The position numbers and the translations under genes are program-made. Below are positions 49,080 through 58,708 of a stretch of 61,365 nt of DNA, piece after piece. The stretch comes from Cycloclasticus sp. symbiont of Poecilosclerida sp. N. GTDB taxonomy: Bacteria > Pseudomonadota > Gammaproteobacteria > Methylococcales > Cycloclasticaceae. Below the pieces are notes generated by a model. It did not search any database. It was not told the DNA's origin and saw only the letters and a program-made list of their open reading frames with translations. The first letter of the stretch is position 1; each line of letters starts with the position of its first letter. The stretch spans positions 186,810 through 248,174 of the forward strand of contig LWTM01000076.1 in the NCBI GenBank assembly GCA_002101205.1, written 5' to 3'.

Positions 49080-49559
49080 ATGACTTTTAAAACTGCCGAT
49101 CTCTGTGACGACATTTCTGATGACTTACAAATTGTAATACCAATGTTTCAATCATTTGGTGGCAACGCTCGCTTTAGCGGTCGAATTCAAACAGTTAAAG
49201 TTTTTGAAGACAATGTTTTAGTGCGCGAAAAGTTATCTGAAATAGTCAGTGGTGACATCTTAGTTATTGATGGCGGCGGTTCTTTACGTTGCGCTCTACT
49301 AGGTGGCACGCTCGCTGAGATGGGCGTTAAAAACGGCTGGGCTGGCGTTGTCGTGTATGGTTGTATCAGAGATTCATTCGACATCAACGCCATGGACATC
49401 GGCATACGCGCCATCCAGACCAACCCATTAAAAAGCATCAAAAAAGGTTGCGGAGACAAAAACATTGCCATGACATTTGCAGGAGCTACCTTTAACCCTG
49501 GTGAATATTTGTATGCCGACGAAGACGGCATTATCTTATCCAAAATGGCTATTGTTTAG
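49080..49559 (+). CDS. rraA: RraA-family protein (RNase E inhibitor / HMG aldolase fold)
   Basis: 159 residues from the ATG at 49080 (MTFKTADLCDDISDDLQIVIPMFQSFGG). The conserved segments are GDILVIDGGGSLRCALLGG, NGWAGVVVYGCIRD and GEYLYADEDGI. RraA in E. coli inhibits RNase E. The family also contains 4-hydroxy-4-methyl-2-oxoglutarate aldolases, and the two cannot be told apart here. A frame further upstream (from 49017) overlaps the promoter and is not used. cobO-type gene follows after 2 bases. Confidence 0.92.
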   Translation: MTFKTADLCDDISDDLQIVIPMFQSFGGNARFSGRIQTVKVFEDNVLVREKLSEIVSGDILVIDGGGSLRCALLGGTLAEMGVKNGWAGVVVYGCIRDSFDINAMDIGIRAIQTNPLKSIKKGCGDKNIAMTFAGATFNPGEYLYADEDGIILSKMAIV

Positions 49560-49561
49560 AT

Positions 49562-50131
49562 ATGGGACATCGACTTTCAAAAATTTATACGCGCACTGGC
49601 GATTCTGGCACGACGGGTTTAGGCGATGGCAGCCGTGTAGATAAAGACTCCCTTCGCGTTGAAGCTTACGGCACTGTTGATGAGCTAAACAGCCAAATTG
49701 GACTCGTTATTTCTTTTGCTATTGATGAGCTTATTTCCAATCAATTGCTAGATATTCAACATGATTTATTTGACCTAGGTAGCGAACTTTGCGTACCCGG
49801 TTACAGTGCCGTTAATGACATCAATATTGACAATCTTGAAAGGATTTTAGACGCACACAACGCGCAACTACCCGCCTTAAAAGAATTCATCTTACCCGGT
49901 GGAAATTTAGCAGCAGCAACGTGCCATGTTGCCAGAACTGTATGCCGCCGCGCTGAGCGTATTACTGTTAGTTTAGCCCGTGAAGAAAGTATTAATCCGC
50001 CTGTTATTAAATACCTAAACCGCCTATCTGACTTACTGTTTGTATATTGCAGAGTACTGTCTCGCCAAGGCGGCGAATCTGAAGTTCTTTGGGATAGAAA
50101 TAGACGGCAATCGTCTGAAGAGGAAAAATAA
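49562..50131 (+). CDS. Cob(I)alamin adenosyltransferase (PduO type)
   Basis: 189 residues. Adenosylates reduced corrinoid to coenzyme B12. The N-terminus RLSKIYTRTGDSGTTGLGDGSRV with the ATP-binding TGDxGxT is diagnostic for the PduO/MMAB type, and ARTVCRRAERITVSLA and NRLSDLLFVYCR complete the site. It is embedded between rraA and ispH; ispH follows directly. B12 use is implied, but no other cob genes lie in this window. Confidence 0.93.
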   Translation: MGHRLSKIYTRTGDSGTTGLGDGSRVDKDSLRVEAYGTVDELNSQIGLVISFAIDELISNQLLDIQHDLFDLGSELCVPGYSAVNDINIDNLERILDAHNAQLPALKEFILPGGNLAAATCHVARTVCRRAERITVSLAREESINPPVIKYLNRLSDLLFVYCRVLSRQGGESEVLWDRNRRQSSEEEK

Positions 50132-51070
50132 ATGGATATTGTATTAGCTAATCCTAGAGGCTTTTGCGCTGGCGTTGATCGCGCGATTGAAATTGTAGAG
50201 CGCGCACTGAATTTACTCGGCTCGCCTATATACGTCCGTCATGAAGTAGTACACAACCGTTTTGTCGTAGAAGACTTAAAGCAACGCGGCGCTGTATTCG
50301 TGGATGAGCTCGATGAAGTGCCTGATAATTCAACCATCATATTTAGCGCACACGGCGTCTCTAAAGCGGTCGAAATAGAAGCTCAACGACGTAAACTTAA
50401 CATTTTTGATGCCACTTGCCCTTTGGTAACTAAAGTCCATATGGAGGTCATCCGTAATGCTAAAGCTGGTCGCGAGGTTATTCTCATTGGGCATAAGGGG
50501 CACCCCGAAGTAGAAGGCACCATGGGTCGTTATGAGCGGTTAAGCCCCAACCTCAATATTCACCTTGTTGAATCACCTGAAGACGTTGTTAACCTGAATG
50601 TTCTCGATGCAAATAATTTATCGTTTGTGACACAAACTACGCTTTCTATAGACGATACCAGTTCTATTATTAATGAGCTTCGCAAGAAATTCCCCTCCAT
50701 CTACGGTCCTAAAAAGAATGATATTTGCTATGCCACACAAAACAGGCAAGAGGCGGTAAAAGACCTTTCAAATAAATCATCTGTTGTTTTAGTCGTTGGG
50801 TCGCCCAATAGTTCAAACTCTAACAGGCTCCGAGAAATTGCTGAGAAACTGGGCAAACCTTCTTACCTCATTGATGGTGCTGAAGATATTCAACAAGAGT
50901 GGTTGGAGGGCATGAAAACAGTTGGCGTGACCGCCGGCGCCTCTGCCCCTGAAGCACTGGTACAAAGCGTTATTTCCCAACTCAAAATGTGGGGTGGCAC
51001 AACGGCTGTTGAAACCCATGGAATCCAGGAAACAGTGACCTTCTCTTTGCCGAAAAAACTACAGGCTTAA
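50132..51070 (+). CDS. ispH: 4-hydroxy-3-methylbut-2-enyl diphosphate reductase
   Basis: Final step of the MEP isoprenoid pathway. 312 residues. Three cluster cysteines in [15 protein letters not shown] (C13), [11 protein letters not shown] (about 96) and [13 protein letters not shown] (about 198). Conserved EVVHNRFV and FSAHGVSK are present. SD GAGGA just before the ATG. A strong hairpin terminator follows, closing the rraA-PduO-ispH transcript. Confidence 0.96.
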   Translation: MDIVLANPRGFCAGVDRAIEIVERALNLLGSPIYVRHEVVHNRFVVEDLKQRGAVFVDELDEVPDNSTIIFSAHGVSKAVEIEAQRRKLNIFDATCPLVTKVHMEVIRNAKAGREVILIGHKGHPEVEGTMGRYERLSPNLNIHLVESPEDVVNLNVLDANNLSFVTQTTLSIDDTSSIINELRKKFPSIYGPKKNDICYATQNRQEAVKDLSNKSSVVLVVGSPNSSNSNRLREIAEKLGKPSYLIDGAEDIQQEWLEGMKTVGVTAGASAPEALVQSVISQLKMWGGTTAVETHGIQETVTFSLPKKLQA

Positions 51071-51080
51071 TTATCCTCAG

Positions 51081-51117
51081 GCAATAAAAAAGCAGGCATA
51101 GTCCGCTTTTTTATTGC
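51081..51117 (+). terminator. Terminator after ispH
   Basis: GCAATAAAAAAGC (51081-51093) pairs perfectly with GCTTTTTTATTGC (51105-51117), with an inner stem and short loop. The A-run and T-run allow termination in both directions. Confidence 0.85.
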
Positions 51118-51825
51118 TAGGTGTTTAGTCTCGCAAGCTTACGTGTTTGGATTGTGTTTAAAAATCACTTTCATTTTCAGCAAACAACTCAATAATCTTA
51201 TCGTAAGGCGACGGGTACTTTAAGTGAGAGTACTGTGGGTTGCATCCTGCGTAAATTACAAAGACAAGGTAAAATATAGTCTGTTTGTTTCTATAGAGGT
51301 CAGCTCAAACCCAAACGAAAACGCGCGTTTAAACATTACGCCAAACGTCGGCAATATGGCATGAAAAGCAAACAATCACCGTTTAAAATAATATTCATCT
51401 AGGTGGATGGTGGCAGTAAATTTAGAGATGAATTTGAGACTACCTGTGAACAATTGAATATTTCATTATTTACATTGCCTGCCTGCGGCAAGGCGGGCCG
51501 CCCAGAAAGCCAAAATAGAATGGGTGTGTGGAACGTGCTAAGGGTACTAACCGTTATGAGTTCTATCCATTTTATGAGGGAAGCTTAACGGCATAAGCAC
51601 TTAACATTGAGCTAGAAAAGTACCTGTGGTGTTATAACCACTATCGTCCTCAAGATAGTTTGGATTTGATGATGCTAATGGCGTATTATCAGTGCATCAA
51701 AGAGACAGACTAAATGTCCTAGGTGTAGTGAACCCGATTATACACTTGCTAAAGCACGGTATTTTTCGTATCATGCGCGACCAAACAAAGGATACAGATG
51801 TCCTGCACAGATTTTAGAGAAGACT
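51118..51825. other. Spacer holding an IS481 remnant
   Basis: No intact gene. The IS481-like pseudogene occupies 51220-51713. The flanks contain nothing that I recognise, except the leader of rpmE before 51826. Confidence 0.5.
51220..51713 (+). pseudogene. IS481-like transposase remnant, copy 4
   Basis: SESTVGCILRKLQRQGKI (51223-51276) is the helix-turn-helix end, followed by a stop. KPKRKRAFKHYAKRRQYGMKS and KQSPFKIIFI come next, then VDGGSKFRDEFETTCEQLNI (51404 onward). After a frameshift, the sequence ends with YEFYPF..EGSLTA and [11 protein letters not shown]. Copies 1 and 4 are near-identical over the DDE half. Several frameshifts; the element is dead. Confidence 0.72.
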
Positions 51826-52032
51826 ATGAAACCAGAAATACATCCAGAATATAATGAAGTTGCGGTGACTTGCAGCTGTGGCAATAACTTTAAAACACAC
51901 TCAACATTAAGCAAAGCAGAACTGCTTATTGAGTCGTGTTCAGAGTGCCACCCTTTTTACACAGGCAAGCAACGAATTGTGGATACGGCGGGTCGAGTTG
52001 ATAAGTTTAATAAGCGTTATCAGCGTGGATAA
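51826..52032 (+). CDS. rpmE: 50S ribosomal protein L31 (zinc-binding type)
   Basis: 68 residues, the C+ form of L31 with zinc ligands CSCG (C16, C18) and [10 protein letters not shown] (C37, C40). A perfect terminator follows 30 bases after the stop. Monocistronic. Confidence 0.95.
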   Translation: MKPEIHPEYNEVAVTCSCGNNFKTHSTLSKAELLIESCSECHPFYTGKQRIVDTAGRVDKFNKRYQRG

Positions 52033-52061
52033 ACGCTAATTATTAAATGCTGAACTATTTA

Positions 52062-52092
52062 AAATACCGCCTCTTTAGGCGGTATTTCTTTG
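52062..52092 (+). terminator. Terminator after rpmE
   Basis: AAATACCGCCT (52062-52072), loop CTTT, AGGCGGTATTT (52077-52087), perfect 11-base stem followed by CTTTGTTTG. Confidence 0.85.
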
Positions 52093-52133
52093 TTTGAATC
52101 ATGGTCAATATTAAGGATGGAAAATAGTTTCTG

Positions 52134-53582
52134 ATGCGTATTTTAGTCGTCGTTTTAGCCATGTTGTTAGCTGGCTGTGCTGTTAACCCTGTAACGGGGG
52201 GGCGGGATTTTGTTTTAATGTCTGAGACCGAAGAGCTTGCATTGGGCAGGGAGCACCATCAGAAAATTATAAAACAGTACCGTATATACGATAACCCTAC
52301 GCTTCAGCAATATGTGCGATCAGTGGGCGATCGTGTTGCACGAGTTAGCCATCGGCAAAATTTAATTTATCGATTTACTTTATTAGATAGCGCTCAAGTT
52401 AATGCCTTTGCATTACCAGGCGGCTATATTTATATTACGCGTGGACTACTGGCCTACCTCAATAGTGAAGCCGAGCTGGCGGCTGTCTTAGGGCATGAAT
52501 TAGGTCACGTAACGGCGAGACACTCGGTTCGACAACATAGTTTCTCTACTACAACCCGTTTATTGGGTGGATTGATTGCCGCTGCAACAGGTGTTCAAGG
52601 GGCTGGCCAACTGACCGATTTTTTAAGTACGGGCATTGTAAGAGGCTATGGAAGAGAGCACGAATTGGAAGCGGATGGCCTAGGCGTCGAATATTTAGTG
52701 AAGGCTGGTTATCGTGCATCTGCGATGAAACAAGTTATTTCTGTGCTTAAGAATCAAGAAGTCTTTGATAAGCAATTGGCGATAGAGCAAGGGCGTAAGC
52801 CACGTGCTTATCATGGCATTTTTTCAACACACCCAGACAATGATGTACGTTTACAAACAGTACTTAATCGAATGGGAGCACAGGCGCTTACAGCTGATAT
52901 CAGCGATAGGCAAGACGTAGCTTTCTTGCAGAAACTATCTGGACTAACATTTGGGGACAGTTCAGAAGATGGTGTTATTCTCGGTAATAATTTTTATCAC
53001 GTAGATTTGGATTTCAAAATGGTGTTTCCAAAAGGCTGGGTGGTTACGAATAGTCCCAATTCAATTGCGGCATCAAGTTTAAAAAATGAAGCACTTATCC
53101 AATTGGTGCTACAAGATTTAAATAAAAAACTAACGCCAAAACAATTCTTAAAAGCACGGTTTGGTATTAAACAAGCAATCAGTGAAGCACCATTGCTTGT
53201 TGCCGGCCGCAGAGGCCATACGGCAGTTATCAATGGAAAAACACCTTATGGGCAAGGTAAGTTGCGGGTTGCGGTCTTGTTTGATGAATCAAGGGCTTTT
53301 GTCTTTTTTGCGGCAATAAAGCAGGAGAAAGATTTCGCCTACTTTGATAAGCAGGTGATTAAGAGTATTAATAGCCTTTCAGCGCTTAATCGCATCGATA
53401 GACTCGTAGCTACAGAACTGAGGATTGAGTTACTGACAGTAAATCAGCGTAACAATAGCATCCGTCGAATGACTAAAAATTCGCCTATTAACAATCATGC
53501 AGAGCAACAAACCCGCTTGTTAAATGACTTATTCCCAAAAGGGGAGCCTAAAGCAGGTGACCTAATTAAAATAGTCCGTTAG
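52134..53582 (+). CDS. M48-family metalloprotease lipoprotein
   Basis: 482 residues. Lipobox MLLAGCAV (Cys about residue 15). The catalytic site is LGHELGHVTARHS (HExxH, about residue 119) with the third ligand in YGREHELEADGLG. Conserved NAFALPGGYIYITRGLL precedes it. The C-terminal half (about 265-482) is not the TPR domain of BepA but a different, uncharacterised part. Likely periplasmic protease in envelope quality control. Confidence 0.88.
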   Translation: MRILVVVLAMLLAGCAVNPVTGGRDFVLMSETEELALGREHHQKIIKQYRIYDNPTLQQYVRSVGDRVARVSHRQNLIYRFTLLDSAQVNAFALPGGYIYITRGLLAYLNSEAELAAVLGHELGHVTARHSVRQHSFSTTTRLLGGLIAAATGVQGAGQLTDFLSTGIVRGYGREHELEADGLGVEYLVKAGYRASAMKQVISVLKNQEVFDKQLAIEQGRKPRAYHGIFSTHPDNDVRLQTVLNRMGAQALTADISDRQDVAFLQKLSGLTFGDSSEDGVILGNNFYHVDLDFKMVFPKGWVVTNSPNSIAASSLKNEALIQLVLQDLNKKLTPKQFLKARFGIKQAISEAPLLVAGRRGHTAVINGKTPYGQGKLRVAVLFDESRAFVFFAAIKQEKDFAYFDKQVIKSINSLSALNRIDRLVATELRIELLTVNQRNNSIRRMTKNSPINNHAEQQTRLLNDLFPKGEPKAGDLIKIVR

Positions 53583-53680
53583 AATTAGAGGTCAAATTTC
53601 AACAATGTGTTTCAAGAAATGTGCGAAATAACATTATGTGTGGGTGGCGTTAGAGACACAAACAAATAAAGAGGGTACAG

Positions 53681-54973
53681 ATGTCGTCAAAGAACTTAAC
53701 ATTAACAGATAATTCAACAGGGAAAAGTGTAGATTTGTCGTTGCTAGAGGGCACTCTTGGCAATCCAACGATTGAGATAAAGGGGATTCCTAGCGCGTTA
53801 GGTTACTTTACACATGATCCAAGCTTTGGAACAACGGCCAGTTGTGAAAGCAAGATTACGTTTATTGATGGCGACAAAGGCATTTTATTACATCGTGGTT
53901 ACCCTATTGGGCAACTGGCCGAGAAGAGCTGCTATCTCGAGACGGCTTATTTGCTTATTCACGGCGAGCTACCAAACAAAGAAGAGTTTGACACGTTTAG
54001 CACCATTATTCGCCGTCATACGATGATTAACGAGTCACTGAAAAAGTTTTTTGATGGCTTTCGCCATGATGCTCATCCCATGTCGATGATGATGGGCGTT
54101 GTTGGTTCGCTAGCGGCTTTTTATCACGAAGGCCTTAACATGAATGATCAAGAACATTTGATGATTTCGGCGCATCGTTTGATTTCAAAATTGCCAACGA
54201 TTGCTGCGGCTTGTTACAAACATTCAATTGGTGAGCCGATTGTCTATCCTCGTAATGACCTTGAGTATTGTGAAAATCTTTTATACATGATGTTTTCTGT
54301 GCCGTGTGAAGAGTATATTGTGAGCCCTATTGCAGCAAAAGCGTTGAATCTACTGTTTATCCTTCACGCTGATCATGAACAAAATGCCAGCACCTCTACA
54401 GTGAGGTTAGTTGGCAGTACGGGCGCGAATCCATTCGCGTGTATATCAGCAGGTATTGCTGCGCTGTGGGGGCCTGCTCATGGCGGCGCAAACGAGGGTG
54501 TCTTGAAGATGTTGGATGAAATTGGCAGCGTAGAGAATATTCCTAAATACCTGAAAAAAGCCAAAGATAAAAACGACCCGTTCAAGTTAATGGGTTTTGG
54601 CCATCGGGTGTATAAAAATTTCGATCCAAGAGCGACAATTATTAGAGAGGTCTGTTATGAAGTGCTTGAAGAAACAGGTATTGAAGACCCTATGTTTGAA
54701 TTAGCGATGAAACTTGAAGAGATGGCGTTAAAAGATGACTATTTTGTACAGCGTAAACTTTATCCGAATGTGGATTTCTACTCGGGCGTTATTTATAAGG
54801 CCTTGGGTATTCCTGTTAGTATGTTTACGGTGATGTTCGCTTTAGCTAGAACGTCTGGTTGGGTATCTCATTGGTTAGAAATGATGGCAGACGAAGATGG
54901 ACGTATTGGTCGCCCTCGTCAGCTTTATAAAGGAGCACCAAAACGCGATTATGTTGCAATGGATGAGCGTTAG
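53681..54973 (+). CDS. gltA: Citrate synthase (type II)
   Basis: First step of the TCA cycle. 430 residues, hexameric Gram-negative type. Catalytic histidines in [10 protein letters not shown] and [10 protein letters not shown]; aspartate in [25 protein letters not shown] is the signature. Followed convergently by mrcA. Confidence 0.97.
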   Translation: MSSKNLTLTDNSTGKSVDLSLLEGTLGNPTIEIKGIPSALGYFTHDPSFGTTASCESKITFIDGDKGILLHRGYPIGQLAEKSCYLETAYLLIHGELPNKEEFDTFSTIIRRHTMINESLKKFFDGFRHDAHPMSMMMGVVGSLAAFYHEGLNMNDQEHLMISAHRLISKLPTIAAACYKHSIGEPIVYPRNDLEYCENLLYMMFSVPCEEYIVSPIAAKALNLLFILHADHEQNASTSTVRLVGSTGANPFACISAGIAALWGPAHGGANEGVLKMLDEIGSVENIPKYLKKAKDKNDPFKLMGFGHRVYKNFDPRATIIREVCYEVLEETGIEDPMFELAMKLEEMALKDDYFVQRKLYPNVDFYSGVIYKALGIPVSMFTVMFALARTSGWVSHWLEMMADEDGRIGRPRQLYKGAPKRDYVAMDER

Positions 54974-55040
54974 TCGCGAGGTTAATTAGCGATCAACAAA
55001 AGCGCATATTGAGGCTGATTTTTTTATCCGCTACTACCGT

Positions 55041-57545
55041 TTAGAAAAGCTCATCGATAGCCTGTTGACGGTCAACGGCAGAGCTGTTTTTGTTGACGGA
55101 CCGGGAGTCTGATGCAGGAATATTTTTTTCTCTAAAGAATTCAAAAATAGCTTTTTTATTGGACGGGTTTGTTTTTAAACCGGTTTCAGAATCGATTAAG
55201 AGACCGACAATACCCTCAGGCTGGGATAAAGGCATGTTAGGCGTATCTTTCAGTGCTTCTTTCATAAAGGACATCCAAATAGGGAGCGCAGCTCGCCCAC
55301 CTGTTTCTTTATCCCCTAGAGGCTTGTTGTTATCGAATCCTACCCATGTAACAGCGACCAATGAGGGGTTAAAACCGTTGAACCAAGCGTCCCGTTGGTC
55401 GTTCGTTGTGCCTGTCTTACCGGCCAAGTCTGAGCGGCCTATACTCAGCGCTCGCCTGCCTGTTCCACGTTTAATGACGTCTCGCAGCAATGAGCTAACG
55501 ATGAAATTTAATTGAGGGGACATTACGCGCTCAGCTCTTTTAATAACAGGAAGTGCTGGCGCGGTCATTAGCACGCCATTATTCTTTAATGGCATAGTGG
55601 TCATTGAACGGTCTGCGAGTGAGTGAGTGTTTTCTTCATCTAACAGCGTGGCGTCTTGATCTGTTAAAGACGTCTCTTCCCGCTCAATGGCTATAGCTGG
55701 ATTGGCTTTAAATAGCACCTCATCAGAATAAGACACAATGCGACTAATAAAATGTGGCTGTATGCTAAATCCGCCATTAGCAAAAACGGAATAAGCGGTC
55801 GCCATTTTATAAGGGTTGGCACTGCCGCTACCCAATGCTAAAGAGAGATTTCTTGGTAATAAGGAGGGCTTGAAGCCAAAACGAGCTGCGAAATTGCGAA
55901 CGTATGTTACTCCTATATCTCGCATGATTCGAATAGATACAAGATTACGCGAATGAATTAAAGCTTCGCGTAAACGTGTAGGGCCGAAAAATTTGCCACT
56001 GTAGTTCTCAGGTCGCCAATGCTGTTCTAGGCCGGCATCATTAAAGACAACCGGCGCGTCATTAATGAGGGTCGCTGTTGTATATCCTTTAGATAAAGCG
56101 GCCGAATAAAGGATGGGTTTAAAGCCTGACCCTGGCTGCCTGTTGGCTTGATAGGCGCGGTTGAACTTCCCAGAGTAATAATCATAACCGCCAACGAGAG
56201 CGGTTAGGGCGCCATTATAAGGTGCTATAGCAACAATAGCCCCCGACACATTGGGCACTTGGGCGAGCTCATATGTATCTGTGTTTGGTTTTTGCCGGAT
56301 GCGGATAATATCGCCTAAAACAAGAATTTCAGCCGCCGTTACTGGTCGCTTTCCTCGTTTGTTTTCATTGATATAAGGCCGTGCCCATTTTAGGTTTTCC
56401 CACGTGATATCAAAAGTCTGCCTGTTTTTATCTGTAACGGATATGCTCTTTTCGGCGACGCCAGTAACAATGGCTGGCTTAGTGTCTCCGATGTTTTTGA
56501 AAACAGCTAACGGAGTTAAATCAAGCTCGTCTGGCGCTAATTCAATGGTATCGACGTGCCCGAGTACTCCACGGTAGCCGTGTCGTCTGTCGTATTGGTG
56601 CAAAGCGTTTCTAACAGCGCGGTTCGCTGCTTTTTGTTGGGTAGCTTTGATGGTTGTGTAAACATGCATGCCAGAGGTGTAAATTTCATTACCGTATTGG
56701 CGGGACATTTTATTTCTGACCATTTCAGCAACGTAGGGAGCTTCAAGTTCGACAGTGGCAGAATGCAATTTGGCGCTTAAAGGCTCAGCAAAGGCCGTAT
56801 CGTATTGTTCTTGGCTGATGTAGTTAAGATGAAGTAAACGATTGAGAACGTAATTTCGACGGATTAGGGCGCGGGAAGGGTTCGTTATTGGGTTGAGGGC
56901 AGAAGGTGCTTTAGGAAGCCCAGCAATCATGGCCTGTTGGGCGAGGCTTAATTGAGCGAGTTTTTTGTCGTAATAAACCTCTGCGGCGGCTGCGATTCCA
57001 TATGAGCGGTGTCCAAGGTAAATCTTATTGAGATAAAGGGTGAGAATTTCTTGCTTGCTAAGCTGACGTTCAATAATGATGGAGAGCAAGATTTCGCGGA
57101 GTTTACGAAGGTATGTCTTTTCCTTAGACAAAAAGAAATTACGCGCAACTTGCATAGTGATAGTACTACCACCTTGTTTTTTCTCACCTGTTAAAAGAAG
57201 TTGTCCTGCAGCACGTGCAAGGCCACCAAAATCGATACCAGAGTGCTGAAAGAAACCTTTATCTTCAGCCGCAAGAAAAGCATGAATTTGCGCAGGTGGT
57301 ATATCATCAAACGCCACAGGAAGACGCTTTTTTTCACCGAATTTGGCAATCAAGAAGCCTTCGGCACTATAGATGCTAAGAGGTGTTTGTAATTGGGTCT
57401 TATTAAGAGAACTAGGGTCTGGCAGGTTGGGTATGACCGAAACCCTAAGATAGATAGCAATACCACATGCTGATAATAAGCCAAATATCAGTAACCATTT
57501 GAAAAAGCTCTTAACAACGGATTTGGGTTGCGTCTGTTGAGTCAT
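55041..57545 (-). CDS. mrcA: Penicillin-binding protein 1A
   Basis: Bifunctional peptidoglycan glycosyltransferase/transpeptidase, 834 residues. One N-terminal membrane helix (about 17-34). GT51 domain: AAEDKGFFQHSGIDFGGLARA and GGSTITMQVARNFFL, then RQLSKQEILTLYLNKIYLG. Transpeptidase: SxxK in PGSGFKPILYS, SxN in HSRNLVSIR, KTG in LAGKTGTTNDQRDAWFNGF. An OB-like insert lies between the two domains. It is normally next to pilMNOPQ in this class; here insertion-sequence debris is found instead. Confidence 0.95.
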   Translation of the reverse strand: MTQQTQPKSVVKSFFKWLLIFGLLSACGIAIYLRVSVIPNLPDPSSLNKTQLQTPLSIYSAEGFLIAKFGEKKRLPVAFDDIPPAQIHAFLAAEDKGFFQHSGIDFGGLARAAGQLLLTGEKKQGGSTITMQVARNFFLSKEKTYLRKLREILLSIIIERQLSKQEILTLYLNKIYLGHRSYGIAAAAEVYYDKKLAQLSLAQQAMIAGLPKAPSALNPITNPSRALIRRNYVLNRLLHLNYISQEQYDTAFAEPLSAKLHSATVELEAPYVAEMVRNKMSRQYGNEIYTSGMHVYTTIKATQQKAANRAVRNALHQYDRRHGYRGVLGHVDTIELAPDELDLTPLAVFKNIGDTKPAIVTGVAEKSISVTDKNRQTFDITWENLKWARPYINENKRGKRPVTAAEILVLGDIIRIRQKPNTDTYELAQVPNVSGAIVAIAPYNGALTALVGGYDYYSGKFNRAYQANRQPGSGFKPILYSAALSKGYTTATLINDAPVVFNDAGLEQHWRPENYSGKFFGPTRLREALIHSRNLVSIRIMRDIGVTYVRNFAARFGFKPSLLPRNLSLALGSGSANPYKMATAYSVFANGGFSIQPHFISRIVSYSDEVLFKANPAIAIEREETSLTDQDATLLDEENTHSLADRSMTTMPLKNNGVLMTAPALPVIKRAERVMSPQLNFIVSSLLRDVIKRGTGRRALSIGRSDLAGKTGTTNDQRDAWFNGFNPSLVAVTWVGFDNNKPLGDKETGGRAALPIWMSFMKEALKDTPNMPLSQPEGIVGLLIDSETGLKTNPSNKKAIFEFFREKNIPASDSRSVNKNSSAVDRQQAIDELF

Positions 57546-57646
57546 GCCTTCATAGAGTAGAAGAGAACGGAAAGGTGAGAGTAATAAAGTATTGTATTAG
57601 CATTGTGAAGGAAATCACATTAACATTTTAGCTTAACGAAGATACT

Positions 57647-57934
57647 TTAAAATAACACACACAAACACTTGTTTAAAGATAGCCTTTCAGCCTCTATTCG
57701 TGAAGGGTGATAATGACTCATGGTGTTTAACCATTGCCTTATCGGTAAAGTCCATTTTCTGCTGGCTGCATCAATCGCTAAGAAAATGATTTTAAAAGCA
57801 AAGTTATCATGATTAAAAATTTTGCGATTTTTGGTGGATTTACGAATCACTGAGTTTAAAGACTCAATAGCATTGGTCGTGTAAATAGCTTTCCTTATCG
57901 CCTCTAGGTGCACGAACAAAGTGGCTGCCAACAA
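57647..57934 (-). pseudogene. IS256-family transposase, C-terminal remnant
   Basis: Minus-strand reading: RKAIYTTNAIESLNSVIRK, then NRKIFNHDNFAFKIIFLAIDAASRKWTLPIRQW, the conserved C-terminus of IS256-type transposases. The catalytic N-terminal parts are missing; the first residues come from other flanking DNA. It lies in the mrcA-aroK spacer. Confidence 0.82.
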
Positions 57935-57995
57935 CGCCCGAAAACTGAGCCACTCTATTATATTTCATTGGGCTGATTAAGCCTGCTTGTTTCTT
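57926..57995 (-). mobile_element. IS21-family right end, inverted copy
   Basis: The minus strand reads AAGCAGGCTTAATCAGCCCA (part of the IstB C-terminus, as at 5744-5770) and ends with TCAGTTTTCGGGCGTTGTTGG, which differs at only two or three positions from the terminal repeat at 5807-5829. So the same IS21-type element once lay at both places in opposite orientations. Upstream (57996-58152) the frame is unrecognised. Confidence 0.65.
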
Positions 57996-58190
57996 TGATG
58001 AGTTTATTGGCAATGTTGGTAGTAGGGTAAATAAGCAGTATCAAGTTCAGAATTTGACAGCAACATGGGAGCAAGAAACTGGGCAACAGCACGTTCTTTA
58101 TGGGCGACGCCTTATCAATTTTAAAAGGGTTTAAATAATCATGCTTGCCCATGATATAGTTTTATATACGGAACCTCTAAAGATTAACTC
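57996..58190. other. Scar spacer before aroK
   Basis: No supported gene. Usually pilQ ends just before aroK in gammaproteobacteria; nothing resembling PilQ is seen here on either strand. Confidence 0.4.
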
Positions 58191-58706
58191 ATGTCAGAAA
58201 AAAATAACATTTACCTCATCGGCCCTATGGCCGCAGGTAAGTCGACGATTGGAAAGCTATTAGCTAAGCGCCTGAACAAAGAATTTTATGACAGCGATGC
58301 AGAAATTATCAAGTGTACGGGGGTGGAGATTTCCTTGATATTTGAGCTGGAAGGCGAAGAGGGCTTTAGAAAGCGAGAAACGGATAAACTTAAGGTCTTA
58401 TCAAAGCTAGATGGGGCGGTTATTGCTACCGGAGGAGGCTTGGTTTTGAAAGAAGAAAACCGAGGATTATTGCAAGCGACAGGCAAGGTGGTTTATTTGC
58501 GATGCTCCGTTGACCAGCAGCTTAGTCGAACAAAAGTCGATACCAAAAGGCCGTTATTACAAACAAAAAACCCGCGGGCAAAGCTGGAAGAGTTAATGGC
58601 AATACGGGCGCCAATCTATGAATCTATAGCAGATGTAATCGTTAGCACCAATAAAACGAACGGTAAGCGGGTTGTTAAAAATATTCTTGATAAACTAGAT
58701 GGTTAA
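58191..58706 (+). CDS. aroK: Shikimate kinase I
   Basis: 171 residues. Phosphorylates shikimate. P-loop LIGPMAAGKSTIGKLLA, shikimate site DSDAEI and GGGLVL, lid RPLLQ. aroB starts 2 bases after the stop. Conserved aroK-aroB pair. Confidence 0.96.
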   Translation: MSEKNNIYLIGPMAAGKSTIGKLLAKRLNKEFYDSDAEIIKCTGVEISLIFELEGEEGFRKRETDKLKVLSKLDGAVIATGGGLVLKEENRGLLQATGKVVYLRCSVDQQLSRTKVDTKRPLLQTKNPRAKLEELMAIRAPIYESIADVIVSTNKTNGKRVVKNILDKLDG

Positions 58707-58708
58707 CA

